A stretch of DNA of 64,000 bases, taken from NCBI RefSeq assembly GCF_900129965.1, contig NZ_FQXM01000010.1, forward strand, positions 1 to 64,000, read 5' to 3'. Both the position numbers and the translations under genes were made by a program. Under the pieces are notes generated by a model. It saw nothing but the letters and a program-made list of their open reading frames with translations. It was not told the DNA's origin and searched no databases. Of the stretch, positions 25,703 through 34,777 are shown one piece after another (positions within the stretch are counted from its first letter, which is position 1; each line of letters opens with the position of its first letter). The stretch comes from Clostridium grantii DSM 8605. Its GTDB lineage: Bacteria > Bacillota > Clostridia > Clostridiales > Clostridiaceae.

Positions 25703-26692
25703 TTAAGCGGGGTATTCTTTTAAAAATTTAGTTAAAATATTAGTGTAGTAAGAATTGCTTTTAATTAATTCATAGCCTTTATTACAAAGGTTACAAAGAG
25801 CAGAAACACTAATGCCACCTAAAAGGGAACTTATATTTTTAAAATTTATATCACAAAAACTACGCATTAAAAACACACTGAAAGCTCTAAATTCAGTTGT
25901 ATTTCTTCGATATTTTATTTGTAAATCATAGTTGTTTATATTTGTATTATTACAAATGAAGCTTATGATATCCTCAGGTTTTACTCTTTTGGTAGTTTCG
26001 GATTTTCCACTAGTATATTGCCAGTGATCTTTATTAAGTTCAAAGTTTTTAATCTCTAATAGAAGAGTGTTGTATTCATCATAGACATTATTTAGAGAAT
26101 CACAGATTTGTTCTGTATTTGACAATGAATCCTTAAGTGCTTGTCTTGCTTTTACGAATGTAAAATAATTTTTCCTTGCAATAATTTTATTAGTATCATA
26201 ATAATTTAGAATAATTGACGAATCAACTATATTGAGAACATCTTCATGAATACCTAAATATATTCCTAAACTTGAGTATTTATAATCTTCGACTTTATTT
26301 TTATAGCCACTTATATCTTTTGGATTATTATGAATATATGCTGAAACAAATTTTAAAGCGGGTTCACTTTGAACAATTTTACTTTTAAATCTATCTGAAA
26401 AAACATGACCGTGTCTTTTATAAGTTTTATTATAATAAATTGCATAACTAAGATTTATCCCATGCATGAATTTACTTAGATTAGCTCCATTAGATGCTAT
26501 TAGTAAATGAACATGAGTACTCATAATACAATAGGCTAAAACTTTGAATCTGAAAGTAGTTTGGTACTTTTTTATTGTATTTAAGAAACGATCTTTATCA
26601 GTATCAGATTTAAAAAGAGTTATTTCACTTGAACCCCTCATTATAATATGATAGGTTCCTGTTTCTACTGCATTTCTTGCTTTTCTACACAA
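25703..26692 (-). CDS. REP-associated tyrosine transposase (RAYT, Y1_Tnp)
   Basis: HUH-type single-strand DNA endonuclease related to IS200 transposases, of the RAYT group linked to short palindromic repeats. The Y1_Tnp domain covers about residues 5-130: RKARNAVETGTYHIIMRG, the metal motif MSTHVHLLI (HVH), and the probable catalytic Tyr in SAYIHNNP. A 200-residue C-terminal part with a Cys-rich helix-turn-helix-like end follows. TTG at 26692 is chosen because AAGGAAGG abuts the GTG at 26701, and it gives the family start MCRKAR. A perfect 52-bp GGGACGGTTC palindrome lies 121 bases upstream. Confidence 0.88.
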   Translation of the reverse strand: MCRKARNAVETGTYHIIMRGSSEITLFKSDTDKDRFLNTIKKYQTTFRFKVLAYCIMSTHVHLLIASNGANLSKFMHGINLSYAIYYNKTYKRHGHVFSDRFKSKIVQSEPALKFVSAYIHNNPKDISGYKNKVEDYKYSSLGIYLGIHEDVLNIVDSSIILNYYDTNKIIARKNYFTFVKARQALKDSLSNTEQICDSLNNVYDEYNTLLLEIKNFELNKDHWQYTSGKSETTKRVKPEDIISFICNNTNINNYDLQIKYRRNTTEFRAFSVFLMRSFCDINFKNISSLLGGISVSALCNLCNKGYELIKSNSYYTNILTKFLKEYPA

Positions 26693-26812
26693 ATTAAACA
26701 CCTTCCTTATGGTATTATCTAGACATATATAGCCTAGCGCAATTTAAAATTTAGATTTATAACTAAAGTATTGACCAATAAAATAAATTTAATCAAAATA
26801 AAATCAAAATAA

Positions 26813-26864
26813 TAGGGACGGTTCACAAATATTTTTATATAAAAATATTTGTGAACCGTCCCTA
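26813..26864. repeat. GGGACGGTTC palindrome, copy A (52 bp, perfect)
   Basis: Begins TAGGGACGGTTCACAAATAT and is its own exact reverse complement over all 52 bases. Lies between the RAYT gene and the 3' end of thiE. Likely a REP-like substrate of the RAYT; may also end thi transcription. Confidence 0.9.
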
Positions 26865-26879
26865 AAGTTTTTTATATTT

Positions 26880-27509
26880 CTAAAAAGATTGTGGACAGTC
26901 CAAAAATTTTTGGGAGGCTAATTTTATATTGTCTTGGCCTAGTATGGCAGAAACAACTGCAAAGCCTTCTATATTTGTAGGAATTAGTTTTTTATAGTTT
27001 GCATGATTTATACCACCTATAGCAACTACGGGGATATTTACTGTATTTTTTATTTCCTTTAAAGTAGAGATGCTTACTGAGCGAGTATTTAGTTTTGTAG
27101 AGGTTGAAAACATGGCCCCAACACCTAAATAATCAGCCCCTTGTTTTTTTGCTAAAACAGCTTCTTCTAAAGTAGCAGTAGAAATACCTAATATTTTATT
27201 TTCTCCAAGTATTTTTCGGGCAATTTCACATGGAAGATCAGATTGACCAAGATGTACGCCTGCGGCGTCTATTGCTAAAGCGATATCTAATCTATCGTTT
27301 ATAATTAGTGGAATGTTATATTTATCAGTAACTTTTTTTACTTTTAAAGCTGAGTTATAAAAATCTAAAGATGAAATGTTTTTTTCACGAAGTTGAATTA
27401 TTGAAACTCCGCCTAAAATAGCTTCTTCCATAGCAGTGCACAAATCTCTATCACCTAAAATATCTCTATCTGTAACTAGATATAATGAATAATCAACTTT
27501 ATCCTTCAT
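26880..27509 (-). CDS. thiE: thiamine-phosphate synthase
   Basis: Joins HMP-pyrophosphate and thiazole phosphate to thiamine phosphate. 209 residues, the usual size of this TIM barrel. Visible: LYLVTDRD at the start, QLREKN (pyrophosphate binding), GVHLGQSDLP, LGVGAMFSTSTK, and VAIGGI near the phosphate site. It overlaps thiM by 11 bases. Last gene of the thi operon. Confidence 0.95.
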   Translation of the reverse strand: MKDKVDYSLYLVTDRDILGDRDLCTAMEEAILGGVSIIQLREKNISSLDFYNSALKVKKVTDKYNIPLIINDRLDIALAIDAAGVHLGQSDLPCEIARKILGENKILGISTATLEEAVLAKKQGADYLGVGAMFSTSTKLNTRSVSISTLKEIKNTVNIPVVAIGGINHANYKKLIPTNIEGFAVVSAILGQDNIKLASQKFLDCPQSF

Positions 27510-28314
27510 AAATTTTACCTCTTTTATTTATGTCATCAATTGAAAAGTTATAAATAGAATCCATTAATTTCACTTTAAAACTACCTATGCCATCTCCTTC
27601 TTTTAGTGAATCGTAAGCTATTTCACCAGACAAGCTCATTGTTAAAATTCCTAATGTAGCTGCAAGAAAATAATCTTGAGTAGCGCCACAGAAAGCACCA
27701 ATTAATGAAGTAGTCATACATCCAGTACCAGTAACTTTAGTAAGAATTTTATTTCCATTATGAAGAGTAATAATTTTTTTACCATCAGAAATATAATCAA
27801 CTGCACCTGTAATAGCAATGACGGTATTATGAAGTTTGGCAGCCATTAAAGCTATTTTTTCTCCTTCACGGCAACTATCTTCTCTAGAATCAACCCCTTT
27901 TGAAATGGAATCTATACCACATAAGGCCTTGATTTCAGATAAATTACCTCGTATCACAGAAAAATTAATTTCTTTTAAAAGTTTTTTTATAGTTTCAGTT
28001 CTGTATTTTGAGGCAGAAATTCCAACGGGGTCTAGAATTACGGGAATATTTAGCTTGTTAGCTTTAATTCCAGCTTTAATCATAGATTCAATTTTAGTAT
28101 CATTTAAAGTACCTATATTAATAATAAGAGAATTAGAAATTGAAACAATATCTTCAATTTCATTTATAGCATCAGCCATAACAGGAGAAGCACCAATGGC
28201 TAAAACGATGTTTGCACAGTCATTAGTGGTAACATAATTGGTTATATGATGAACAAGAGGATTTTTTTCATTAATATCAATAAGTAATTTTTCTATTTTT
28301 GAATAAGTTTCCAT
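27499..28314 (-). CDS. thiM: hydroxyethylthiazole kinase
   Basis: Salvage kinase that phosphorylates the thiazole moiety of thiamine. 271 residues. N-terminal HHITNYVTTNDCAN, LDPVGISASKYR, and the ATP/anion-hole motif VTGTGCMTTSLIGAF near residue 190 are typical. The ATG at 28314 has TTGGAGG about ten bases before it; the in-frame TTG at 28332 overlaps that site. Overlaps cytX by 22 bases. Confidence 0.95.
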   Translation of the reverse strand: METYSKIEKLLIDINEKNPLVHHITNYVTTNDCANIVLAIGASPVMADAINEIEDIVSISNSLIINIGTLNDTKIESMIKAGIKANKLNIPVILDPVGISASKYRTETIKKLLKEINFSVIRGNLSEIKALCGIDSISKGVDSREDSCREGEKIALMAAKLHNTVIAITGAVDYISDGKKIITLHNGNKILTKVTGTGCMTTSLIGAFCGATQDYFLAATLGILTMSLSGEIAYDSLKEGDGIGSFKVKLMDSIYNFSIDDINKRGKIYEG

Positions 28315-29507
28315 GAATTCATAAACCTCCAACTAATAAAATATAAGAATCCAGTTACTATGATTGTAGGAAGGGTAGCTCCTAAAATAAAATCATATTT
28401 AATAAATATATAGTAAATGGAAACACCAACAACCCATACAATAACTGAACCTATATTTAATAAAAGTGTTTCTTCAATCTTTGTTTTTTTCTTAATAATA
28501 AAATAATCAGTTAATAAAATGGCGAATAATGGACTGAAAACTGAACCTATGGCATATAAGAAAAATTCATAATTTTCAATAGCAAACATTAGAGAAATGA
28601 TTGTCCCTATAATTGTCATAATTATTGAGATTTTCTTCTCGTCTAGCTTAGGCATAATATTTAAAAAAGTAACGCCTGCAGAATAAGCATCCATAAAAGT
28701 AGTAGTTATAGTAGAAAGAAAAACAATACCAAAAGCAATAAGGCCAAGATTAGCCGCTAGCATAATAGCAGAAGGATCAGGATTCTGAGTAACAATAGCA
28801 GCTCCTAGACCAATAATATACATCCATGAACTTCCTAAGAAATAACCAATAAAACTACCGTATTTAGCATCATTTTCTGATTTTGAAAATCTAGTATAAT
28901 CAGAGATTAATGGTAACCAAGAAAGAGGCATTACTACAGAGAGTTCTAATGCACCACCAAATGATATTGAATTATCTGAAATGCTATTAAATAAACTTTG
29001 ATTAGAAAAAATAATTGATGCAAGAACAAGAGTTAGTCCAAATAATAAAATAACAGCTATGACATTTACTTTTTTAAATCCCTTTATTCCAAGAAAAATC
29101 CAAAAACAAATACATAATCCTATTAAGATACTCCAAAGTATTGTGTTATTAATTCCCCATAAAGTATTGCTGATTATATTTAAAGATAAAGCGGCAGATT
29201 TAATCATTATAGCGGTCCAACCTATCAATTGAAGTACATTTAAAATAGAGAATAAATACGTGCCATATAAACCAAAAGAAATTCTTGTTGAAGTAATAGC
29301 TGGAATTCTCTCACGAGTACCTATAACACCGCCTAAAACTAATATAGCAGTACCAATTAGATGTCCAACTAAAATAGTTATTAAACCCATCTTAAATCCA
29401 AGGGGAGCAATAAAACCACCAGTTAATATTTCTGCTATTGAGATAGAAGCTCCGCACCACAAAAATGCAAAACTCCAAAATGATAATTTATTTTCTGTAT
29501 TATTCAT
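28293..29507 (-). CDS. cytX: HMP transporter of the NCS1 family
   Basis: Predicted uptake system for hydroxymethylpyrimidine, the thiamine precursor, by membership in the TPP-switch operon. About 404 residues with roughly twelve membrane segments; FWSFAFLWCGASISIAEILTGG at the start and PLSWLPLISDYTRFSK near the middle are NCS1 marks. The ATG at 29507 lies inside the end of thiD (8-base overlap) with GCAGG upstream. The frame is open further upstream, but those starts lie within thiD. Confidence 0.88.
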   Translation of the reverse strand: MNNTENKLSFWSFAFLWCGASISIAEILTGGFIAPLGFKMGLITILVGHLIGTAILVLGGVIGTRERIPAITSTRISFGLYGTYLFSILNVLQLIGWTAIMIKSAALSLNIISNTLWGINNTILWSILIGLCICFWIFLGIKGFKKVNVIAVILLFGLTLVLASIIFSNQSLFNSISDNSISFGGALELSVVMPLSWLPLISDYTRFSKSENDAKYGSFIGYFLGSSWMYIIGLGAAIVTQNPDPSAIMLAANLGLIAFGIVFLSTITTTFMDAYSAGVTFLNIMPKLDEKKISIIMTIIGTIISLMFAIENYEFFLYAIGSVFSPLFAILLTDYFIIKKKTKIEETLLLNIGSVIVWVVGVSIYYIFIKYDFILGATLPTIIVTGFLYFISWRFMNSWKLIQK

Positions 29508-30324
29508 ATAACATACCTGCCTTTTCATAGAGAGTGTAGAAATGATTTGTAGGTCCAACGCCTTTGCCGATATCAAGAGAATGGGCAATTGCAGTAGTTA
29601 TGTATTCTTTTGATTTTTTTATACTTTCCGCAACCGAGTAGCCTAGTGCAAGATTTGCAGTTATTGCAGAAGATAAGGTGCACCCTGTACCATGAGTGTT
29701 TTTTGTAGCAATTCTTTCACTTTCAAAGTAAGATATTTTTTCTCCATCAAATAACACATCTACAGCACTGCCTTCCATATGACCGCCTTTTATTAATACA
29801 TTTTTAGGCCCAAGTTTCTTGATTTCCTTACTAGCTTCAATCATATCTTCAATATTTGATATTGTTACCTTTTTCCCCAGTGCCTCTTCTAATATTACTT
29901 CTGCTTCTGGAATATTAGGCGTTAAAACATAAGCTAGAGGCAATAATTTTTCTATTAATACTGTTTTTGATTCAGGGTGTAATAAAGAAAAACCACTTTT
30001 AGATATCATAACAGGGTCTATAACTATATTCTTAGGAAAATATTCTTTGATTTTCTGACTGATTATTTCTATAGAATTTATTATTGAAACCATACCTATT
30101 TTAACCGCGGATACTTCAATATCTGTGAATATTGCATCTATTTGTTTTCCAATCATACTAGAAGATACATCTTCAACGGCAAAAACTCCTTGAGTATTTT
30201 GAGCAGTAATGGCTGTAATAACGCTCATTCCAAAAACACCATTAGCACTAAAACTTTTCAAGTCTGCTTGTATTCCAGCACCACCACTTGAATCTGAACC
30301 AGCTATAGTTAATACATTTTTCAT
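29500..30324 (-). CDS. thiD: hydroxymethylpyrimidine/phosphomethylpyrimidine kinase
   Basis: Two-step kinase that makes HMP pyrophosphate. 274 residues, ribokinase fold. GSDSSGGAGIQADLKSF at the start (with substrate contacts), DPVMISKSG around residue 105, and the ATP motif NTHGTGCTLSSAI near 208 are all intact. ATG preceded by AAAGGGGA. 14 bases after thiW. Confidence 0.96.
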   Translation of the reverse strand: MKNVLTIAGSDSSGGAGIQADLKSFSANGVFGMSVITAITAQNTQGVFAVEDVSSSMIGKQIDAIFTDIEVSAVKIGMVSIINSIEIISQKIKEYFPKNIVIDPVMISKSGFSLLHPESKTVLIEKLLPLAYVLTPNIPEAEVILEEALGKKVTISNIEDMIEASKEIKKLGPKNVLIKGGHMEGSAVDVLFDGEKISYFESERIATKNTHGTGCTLSSAITANLALGYSVAESIKKSKEYITTAIAHSLDIGKGVGPTNHFYTLYEKAGMLYE

Positions 30325-30338
30325 CTTAAAATCCCCTT

Positions 30339-30833
30339 TTATAAAGTGTCTTTTAGTTTTAGAATTTTCATTGAGTCTAATGCTTTTATCAATAAATAAG
30401 CAATGGTACTGCCACCGGTAGTGCTGATTAGAAATGGTATAACAAAGAAAAATAAAGCAACAGATTTACCCATAAGCAAAGTAGCCACAGGATAAGCAAT
30501 AATGCCACCAATTATTCCAGTACCAATTATTTCACCAAAGACAGCAAATAAATATTTTTTTGTGTGTTTGTACAATATAGCTGAAAGATAAGCTCCAATC
30601 ATAGAACCAGGGAAAGCTAAAAGTGAGCCAGTCCCTAAAATGTTTCGCATTAATGAAATACAAAAGGCAATACAAACACTATAGATAGGACCTAAAGTTA
30701 TTGCAGAAAAAACATTGATAAAATGTTGCATAGGAAAACATTTTGAAACACCTACAGGAAAGTAAACTAAACTACCGGTTACAATGCCAAGTGCAACTAG
30801 AAGTGATGAAAAAACTAATTTTTTCGTTTTCAT
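30339..30833 (-). CDS. thiW: energy-coupling factor transporter S component ThiW
   Basis: Substrate-binding membrane subunit of an ECF vitamin transporter, assigned to the thiazole precursor. 164 residues with five to six membrane helices; FPVGVSKCFPMQHFINV is typical of ThiW. The shared energising module is not in the window. First gene behind the TPP riboswitch; ATG with TGGAGG about seven bases before it. Confidence 0.92.
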   Translation of the reverse strand: MKTKKLVFSSLLVALGIVTGSLVYFPVGVSKCFPMQHFINVFSAITLGPIYSVCIAFCISLMRNILGTGSLLAFPGSMIGAYLSAILYKHTKKYLFAVFGEIIGTGIIGGIIAYPVATLLMGKSVALFFFVIPFLISTTGGSTIAYLLIKALDSMKILKLKDTL

Positions 30834-30941
30834 AAATAAACCTCCATTTTACTACAGGAGTTGAGAGGTAACCTTGAAAAATATTTCAAAAATATTTTAT
30901 TTAAGGAAATAAGAGTGAAAGGATTTTTATGAAATTAAAAT

Positions 30942-30969
30942 AAAAAACACAAATCCGTAGATTTGTGTT
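30942..30969 (-). terminator. terminator of the TPP riboswitch
   Basis: On the minus strand, AACACAAATC pairs with GATTTGTGTT (30946-30955 and 30960-30969 on the map), followed by six T. It lies 20 bases beyond the aptamer, as expected for control by attenuation. Confidence 0.85.
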
Positions 30970-30989
30970 AGAAATTATATTTTCATAAA

Positions 30990-31080
30990 CATCATCCTAC
31001 GCTGGCATTATCCAGATCAGGTTAAGGGTCTAAGAATTTTATTCTTACTCTCAGCTGGAATCACCAGCTCCCCTGTGTTA
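30990..31080 (-). ncRNA. TPP riboswitch (THI element)
   Basis: Read on the minus strand: ACAGGGGAGC, then CTGAGAG, ACCC, CCTGATCTGGATAATGCCAG and CGTAGGAT, the standard conserved blocks in the standard order. It regulates thiW-thiD-cytX-thiM-thiE by turning transcription off when thiamine pyrophosphate is bound. Confidence 0.96.
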
Positions 31081-31104
31081 ATTTAGTTATTCGATTATAA
31101 AGTT

Positions 31105-31133
31105 ATCATAGCATAGGTTTATAGTTCTATCAA
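31105..31133 (-). promoter_or_regulatory. promoter of the thi operon
   Basis: Minus-strand TTGATA (31128-31133), a 17-base spacer, TATGAT (31105-31110). It starts directly beside the palindrome at 31134. Confidence 0.65.
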
Positions 31134-31199
31134 TAGGGACGGTTCACATATTTTTTAATATTATAAAATAATTTAACAAAAAGTTGTGAACCGTCCCTA
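31134..31199. repeat. GGGACGGTTC palindrome, copy B
   Basis: 15-bp perfect ends TAGGGACGGTTCACA and its complement, with a 36-base AT-rich centre. The TAG stop of the ABC-F gene (31197-31199) is the end of this repeat. Could also act as that gene's terminator. Confidence 0.88.
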
Positions 31200-32753
31200 A
31201 ATAATTTTAGTTGTCCAGGATTCACAGTTCCATACATGGGTAACTATGTCGTTATAGAATTCAGGTTCGTGACATATAAGAAGGATGCTGCCTTTGTATT
31301 CTTTTAAGGCTTTTTTTAGTTCATCTTTTGCATCAACATCTAGATGGTTAGTGGGCTCGTCTAGTACAAGTATATTTGATTCACGGTTTAGTATTTTACA
31401 TAAACGAACTTTAGCTTGTTCTCCACCACTTAGAACTAGAACTTTGCTTTCGATGTGCTTAGTTGTAAGACCACATCTAGCTAAAGCGGCACGAACTTCG
31501 TATTGAGTGTAAGAAGGAAACTCTTGCCATACTTCTTCAATACAGCTATTATAATTTGCTTCTTTAATTTCTTGTTGGAAATAACCTATATGTTGATGTT
31601 CACCTAGCTCAACTTCACCAGAAATTGAAGGTATTTCACCTAGAATGCTTCTTAGCAAAGTAGTTTTACCTAAACCATTTGCGCCAACTAAAGCGATTTT
31701 TTGTCCTCTTTCCATTACTAAATTTAAAGGTATAGATAAAGGCTCATCATAACCGATAACTAAATCTCTTGTTTCAAAAATTAATTTATCAGAAGTTCTA
31801 GCAGCTTTAAAGTTGAAAACTGGTTTTGGTTTTTCCTTATCAAGTTCGATAACATCCATTTTGTCTAATTTTTTTTGTCTAGACATAGCCATATTTCTTG
31901 TAGAAACTCTAGCTTTATTTCTAGCAACAAAATCTTTTAAGTCATCAATTTCTTTTTGTTGTTTCTTATAAGCAGATTCAACTTGTTTTTTTCTAGCTTC
32001 GTAAACATTCATAAAATTATCATAATCACCAACGTAACGATTTAATTCTTGATTACCCATGTGATATATAAGATTTATTACGCTATTTAAAAAAGGAATA
32101 TCATGAGAAATTAGTATAAATGCATTTTCATAAGCATTTAAGTAACGTTTTAACCACTCAATATGTTGTTCATCTAAATAGTTTGTAGGCTCGTCCAAAA
32201 GTAATATGTCAGGTTTTTCTAACAAAAGTTTAGCTAGTAAAACTTTTGTTCTTTGACCACCACTTAAATCAGCTACATCTTTATCCAATCCAATATCATT
32301 TAATCCAAGACCTGATGCAATTTCAGAAATTTTAGCATCAATAATATAAAAATCGTTGTGATCTAGTATATCTTGGATTGTACCCATATCTTCAAGCATA
32401 ACTTCTAATTCATCAGGGTCAGCATCGCCCATTTTTTCACATATATTTGTAACCTCAGCTTCAAGATCAAAAAGATATTGATATGCATTCTTTAAAATAT
32501 CATAAATTGTCATACCTCTTTCTAAAGAAGTATGTTGGTCAAGATATCCAACCCTTACACGTTTAGACCATTCAATAGTTCCATCATCGGGTTCTAATTT
32601 TCCTGTTATTATGTTCATGAAGGTAGATTTACCTTCTCCATTTGCGCCTATTAATCCAATGTGTTCACCTTTTAAAAGTCTAAAAGATACATTATCAAAA
32701 ATAGCACGATCACCAAATCCGTGGCTTAAATTCTTTACTGTTAAAATACTCAT
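31197..32753 (-). CDS. ABC-F family ATPase (YkpA/YbiT-like)
   Basis: Soluble ATPase with two fused ATP-binding domains and no membrane part; ABC-F proteins act on the ribosome. 518 residues. Walker A motifs GANGEGKST and GANGLGKTT, signatures LSGGQRTKV and LSGGEQAKV, Walker B LLLDEPTNYLDE and LVLDEPTNHLDV. The linker between domains (about residues 245-310) is short and lacks the long arm of antibiotic-protection proteins, and the C-terminus ends WNCESWTTKII as in the YkpA/YbiT group. A resistance role is therefore not suggested. Stop codon given by a repeat. Confidence 0.92.
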   Translation of the reverse strand: MSILTVKNLSHGFGDRAIFDNVSFRLLKGEHIGLIGANGEGKSTFMNIITGKLEPDDGTIEWSKRVRVGYLDQHTSLERGMTIYDILKNAYQYLFDLEAEVTNICEKMGDADPDELEVMLEDMGTIQDILDHNDFYIIDAKISEIASGLGLNDIGLDKDVADLSGGQRTKVLLAKLLLEKPDILLLDEPTNYLDEQHIEWLKRYLNAYENAFILISHDIPFLNSVINLIYHMGNQELNRYVGDYDNFMNVYEARKKQVESAYKKQQKEIDDLKDFVARNKARVSTRNMAMSRQKKLDKMDVIELDKEKPKPVFNFKAARTSDKLIFETRDLVIGYDEPLSIPLNLVMERGQKIALVGANGLGKTTLLRSILGEIPSISGEVELGEHQHIGYFQQEIKEANYNSCIEEVWQEFPSYTQYEVRAALARCGLTTKHIESKVLVLSGGEQAKVRLCKILNRESNILVLDEPTNHLDVDAKDELKKALKEYKGSILLICHEPEFYNDIVTHVWNCESWTTKII

Positions 32754-32938
32754 ATTTCAAATCCTTTCTTTTCTTATATATGGGATACCTATATTAAAAT
32801 AATATTATACTTTATTAACATGTGATAGAAATACACATATTAAATTATATAATAGTTGCCGTGTATTTTAAAGAAGAATATCTTGATTAATATGGTATGA
32901 ATTATAAGTAATAGCAATGAATTTTTTGTATCTAAAGC

Positions 32939-32962
32939 AATAGTTGAGCTAGGATAACTATA
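32939..32962 (-). repeat. partial copy of the 104-bp repeat end
   Basis: On the minus strand, TATAGTTATCCTAGCTCAAC followed by TATT resembles the fragment at 8785 and the left end of the full copies. In the 282-base gap between ABC-F and the hemolysin III gene, which has no other recognised content apart from a terminator. Confidence 0.45.
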
Positions 32963-33003
32963 TAGATCAAAAAAAGAATTGAGAATATAGGTGCATATAA
33001 AAC

Positions 33004-33037
33004 AAAAGAACTGCGAAGCGAGCTTCGCAATTCTTTT
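33004..33037 (-). terminator. intrinsic terminator of hemolysin III gene
   Basis: AAAAGAACTGCGAAGC pairs with the region ending CGCAATTCTTTT; on the minus strand it is followed by GTTTT. It begins within the last codon region of the gene. Confidence 0.75.
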
Positions 33038-33680
33038 AAATAACATATTTATATATCATTAAATAATGAGCAAGACTTCCTATTAGTATAAAAACATGAA
33101 AAATTTCATGAAATCCAAATTTCCAAATCTTGATTTTTTCTGATTTGATTGCATAAAAAACTGCGCCTACTGAATAAGATAGGCCGCCACCGAATAAAAG
33201 CATTAAACCAGAGGTTGGCAAAATCTTAGAAAGTGGATAAATAACAAATATTGCAGCCCAGCCTAGAATAAGATAAAAACTTGTATATAACCATCTAGGG
33301 GCATCAAACCAAAGCAATTTAAGAACTATTCCAAGAATACCTAAGGCCCAAACAATTGTCAACAATATATAACCAGTTGTACCTTTTAAGGTTATAAGGC
33401 AAATAGGTGTATAAGTAGCAGCAATTAATACATATATCATGCTATGGTCAATTCTTCTAAGAATAGCTATTGTTTTATTTGAAGCAATTTTCCAATGGTA
33501 AATTGTAGAGGCGGAATACAAACCGATTAAACCAAGGGAAAATATAACGGATGAAAGAATCTTAGCATAGCTACCTGAGCCAATAGAGTTAACAAGTAAA
33601 AAAAACAAACCAACGGTTGATAGAAAGATACCAACTAAATGTGTTAAAGAGTTTATGGGTTCCCGAATTGCAACTTTCAT
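33036..33680 (-). CDS. hemolysin III family (PAQR-type) membrane protein
   Basis: Seven-span membrane protein of the HlyIII/YqfA family. 214 residues. Conserved metal-site residues seen: E7-P-I-N-S-LTH near the N-terminus, S-T-I-YHW in helix 2 to 3, RRIDHSMIYVLIAATYTP, and HEIFHVFILIGSLAH near the C-terminus. Despite the name, haemolysis is doubtful for most members; a hydrolase-like or membrane-homeostasis role is considered. GGAGG precedes the ATG. Single gene. Confidence 0.9.
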   Translation of the reverse strand: MKVAIREPINSLTHLVGIFLSTVGLFFLLVNSIGSGSYAKILSSVIFSLGLIGLYSASTIYHWKIASNKTIAILRRIDHSMIYVLIAATYTPICLITLKGTTGYILLTIVWALGILGIVLKLLWFDAPRWLYTSFYLILGWAAIFVIYPLSKILPTSGLMLLFGGGLSYSVGAVFYAIKSEKIKIWKFGFHEIFHVFILIGSLAHYLMIYKYVI

Positions 33681-33880
33681 ATAAATACCTCCTTACCTAG
33701 TTTTTAAAACTAGGTGATGTTATATTAATATAATAACAATAATAAATAAAAAAGTCAAACTAATAATTCTAAAAACTTTGACAGGTAGTTTCCAATACTA
33801 TATAATTTATTTAAACAAATATTTTTAATATTGGAACGATTTTATACTTAGGTGTTTGTAAAATATAATGGAGTGATGTT

Positions 33881-34462
33881 ATGGATAAAAAAGATAAACT
33901 TTTAGCACATAAAGCAGTTGAAATTGAAGATATTCCGGATATTGATTTATATATGGATCAGGTAACTAGTTATATGGATTCAGTGTTAGATAATGTTAAA
34001 ATTGACGAAGACGATAAAGTTCTTACTAAAACAATGATTAATAATTATGTAAAAGCCAAAATCATAGAAAAACCAAATAAAAAGAAATATACAAAAAATC
34101 AAATAATGGAATTAATTATGATTTATCATTTAAAAAATATTATTCCCATAAGTGATATAGATAATTTATTAAAATATGAGAAAAGTAGATTTATAACGCC
34201 TAAAAATGATGATAAAGATGGTAAAAATATAGAATATAAGAATAATAATGCAATAAAAGAAATTTACAAAAGTTTTCTTGAAATTCAAAAGGAAGTTATA
34301 GAAGAGTCTAGAGAGAAATTTAAAGAATATAATACTGAAAATGGAAATGCTAATGAAAGTCAGCGAGTTAAAGAAATAATAAAATTAGTTCTTCAAGCAG
34401 ATATGGATAAAAGAATGGCGGAATTAATGATAAAAGAATTTAAATTTACTAAAATTGAATAA
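33881..34462 (+). CDS. DUF1836 family protein
   Basis: Conserved Firmicute protein of unknown function, about 193 residues, predicted cytoplasmic and helical. The first 100 residues (IPDIDLYMDQV, TKTMINNYVKAKII, KKYTKNQIMELIMIYHLKNI) match DUF1836 and read like a winged-helix or MerR-like DNA-binding part. The acidic, charged C-terminal half is variable. ATG with GGAGTGATGT upstream. Confidence 0.8.
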   Translation: MDKKDKLLAHKAVEIEDIPDIDLYMDQVTSYMDSVLDNVKIDEDDKVLTKTMINNYVKAKIIEKPNKKKYTKNQIMELIMIYHLKNIIPISDIDNLLKYEKSRFITPKNDDKDGKNIEYKNNNAIKEIYKSFLEIQKEVIEESREKFKEYNTENGNANESQRVKEIIKLVLQADMDKRMAELMIKEFKFTKIE

Positions 34463-34471
34463 TAATATATT

Positions 34472-34504
34472 AAGGGGCACATAAAATTTTGTGTTCTTTT
34501 TTTT
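34472..34504 (+). terminator. intrinsic terminator
   Basis: GGGCACA pairs with TTGTGTTC around TAAAATT, followed by eight T. Ten bases after the DUF1836 stop. Confidence 0.65.
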
Positions 34505-34526
34505 ATATTATTTTGAGTATTTTCTT

Positions 34527-34630
34527 TATAGGTATCCCAGTTCAACTATTAATTTATACGTGTCCAAAACTCCTAGAAGCGTGGAGATTTTGTACAAGTA
34601 TAAATTAAGTTTCACAATGGGATCCCTATA
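34527..34630 (+). repeat. 104-bp hairpin repeat, copy 2
   Basis: Same ends and inner pairing as the copy at 22781. The four differences are two A to G changes near the hairpin tip and two in the right arm. The regulator promoter begins five bases to the right. Confidence 0.85.
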
Positions 34631-34635
34631 TAATA

Positions 34636-34686
34636 TTGACAAATAATTTAAGTAGGATTATAATTAGTTAAAAGATTGTGCACAAT
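34636..34686 (+). promoter_or_regulatory. strong promoter and palindromic operator of ohrR-like gene
   Basis: TTGACA (34636-34641), 17 bases, TATAAT (34659-34664). Just downstream, ATTGTGCACAAT (34675-34686) is a perfect 12-bp palindrome at about +5 to +16, well placed for a MarR-type repressor. A further inverted repeat TTTAATTT/AAATTAAA spans 34686-34711. Confidence 0.72.
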
Positions 34687-34777
34687 TTAATTTACAACAA
34701 CTTAAATTAAAATGCATCAATTTTTTATGAAGTATAAAAATATTAGTATAAATATAATAATCGAAGGGAAGGTAGTT

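Noticed and set aside
26813..26864. Simple terminator for the thi operon
   Set aside because: It may end transcription, but identical arms at two other places and the RAYT next to it make a repeat family the better description.
27836..28237. 133-codon plus-strand frame opposite thiM
   Set aside because: Antisense shadow; thiM has all its motifs on the minus strand.
31197..32753. Antibiotic-resistance ABC-F protein
   Set aside because: Short inter-domain linker and C-terminal ending fit the YkpA/YbiT housekeeping group.
33036..33680. True haemolysin or virulence factor
   Set aside because: Family name is historical; the sequence is a PAQR-type seven-span protein common in non-pathogens.
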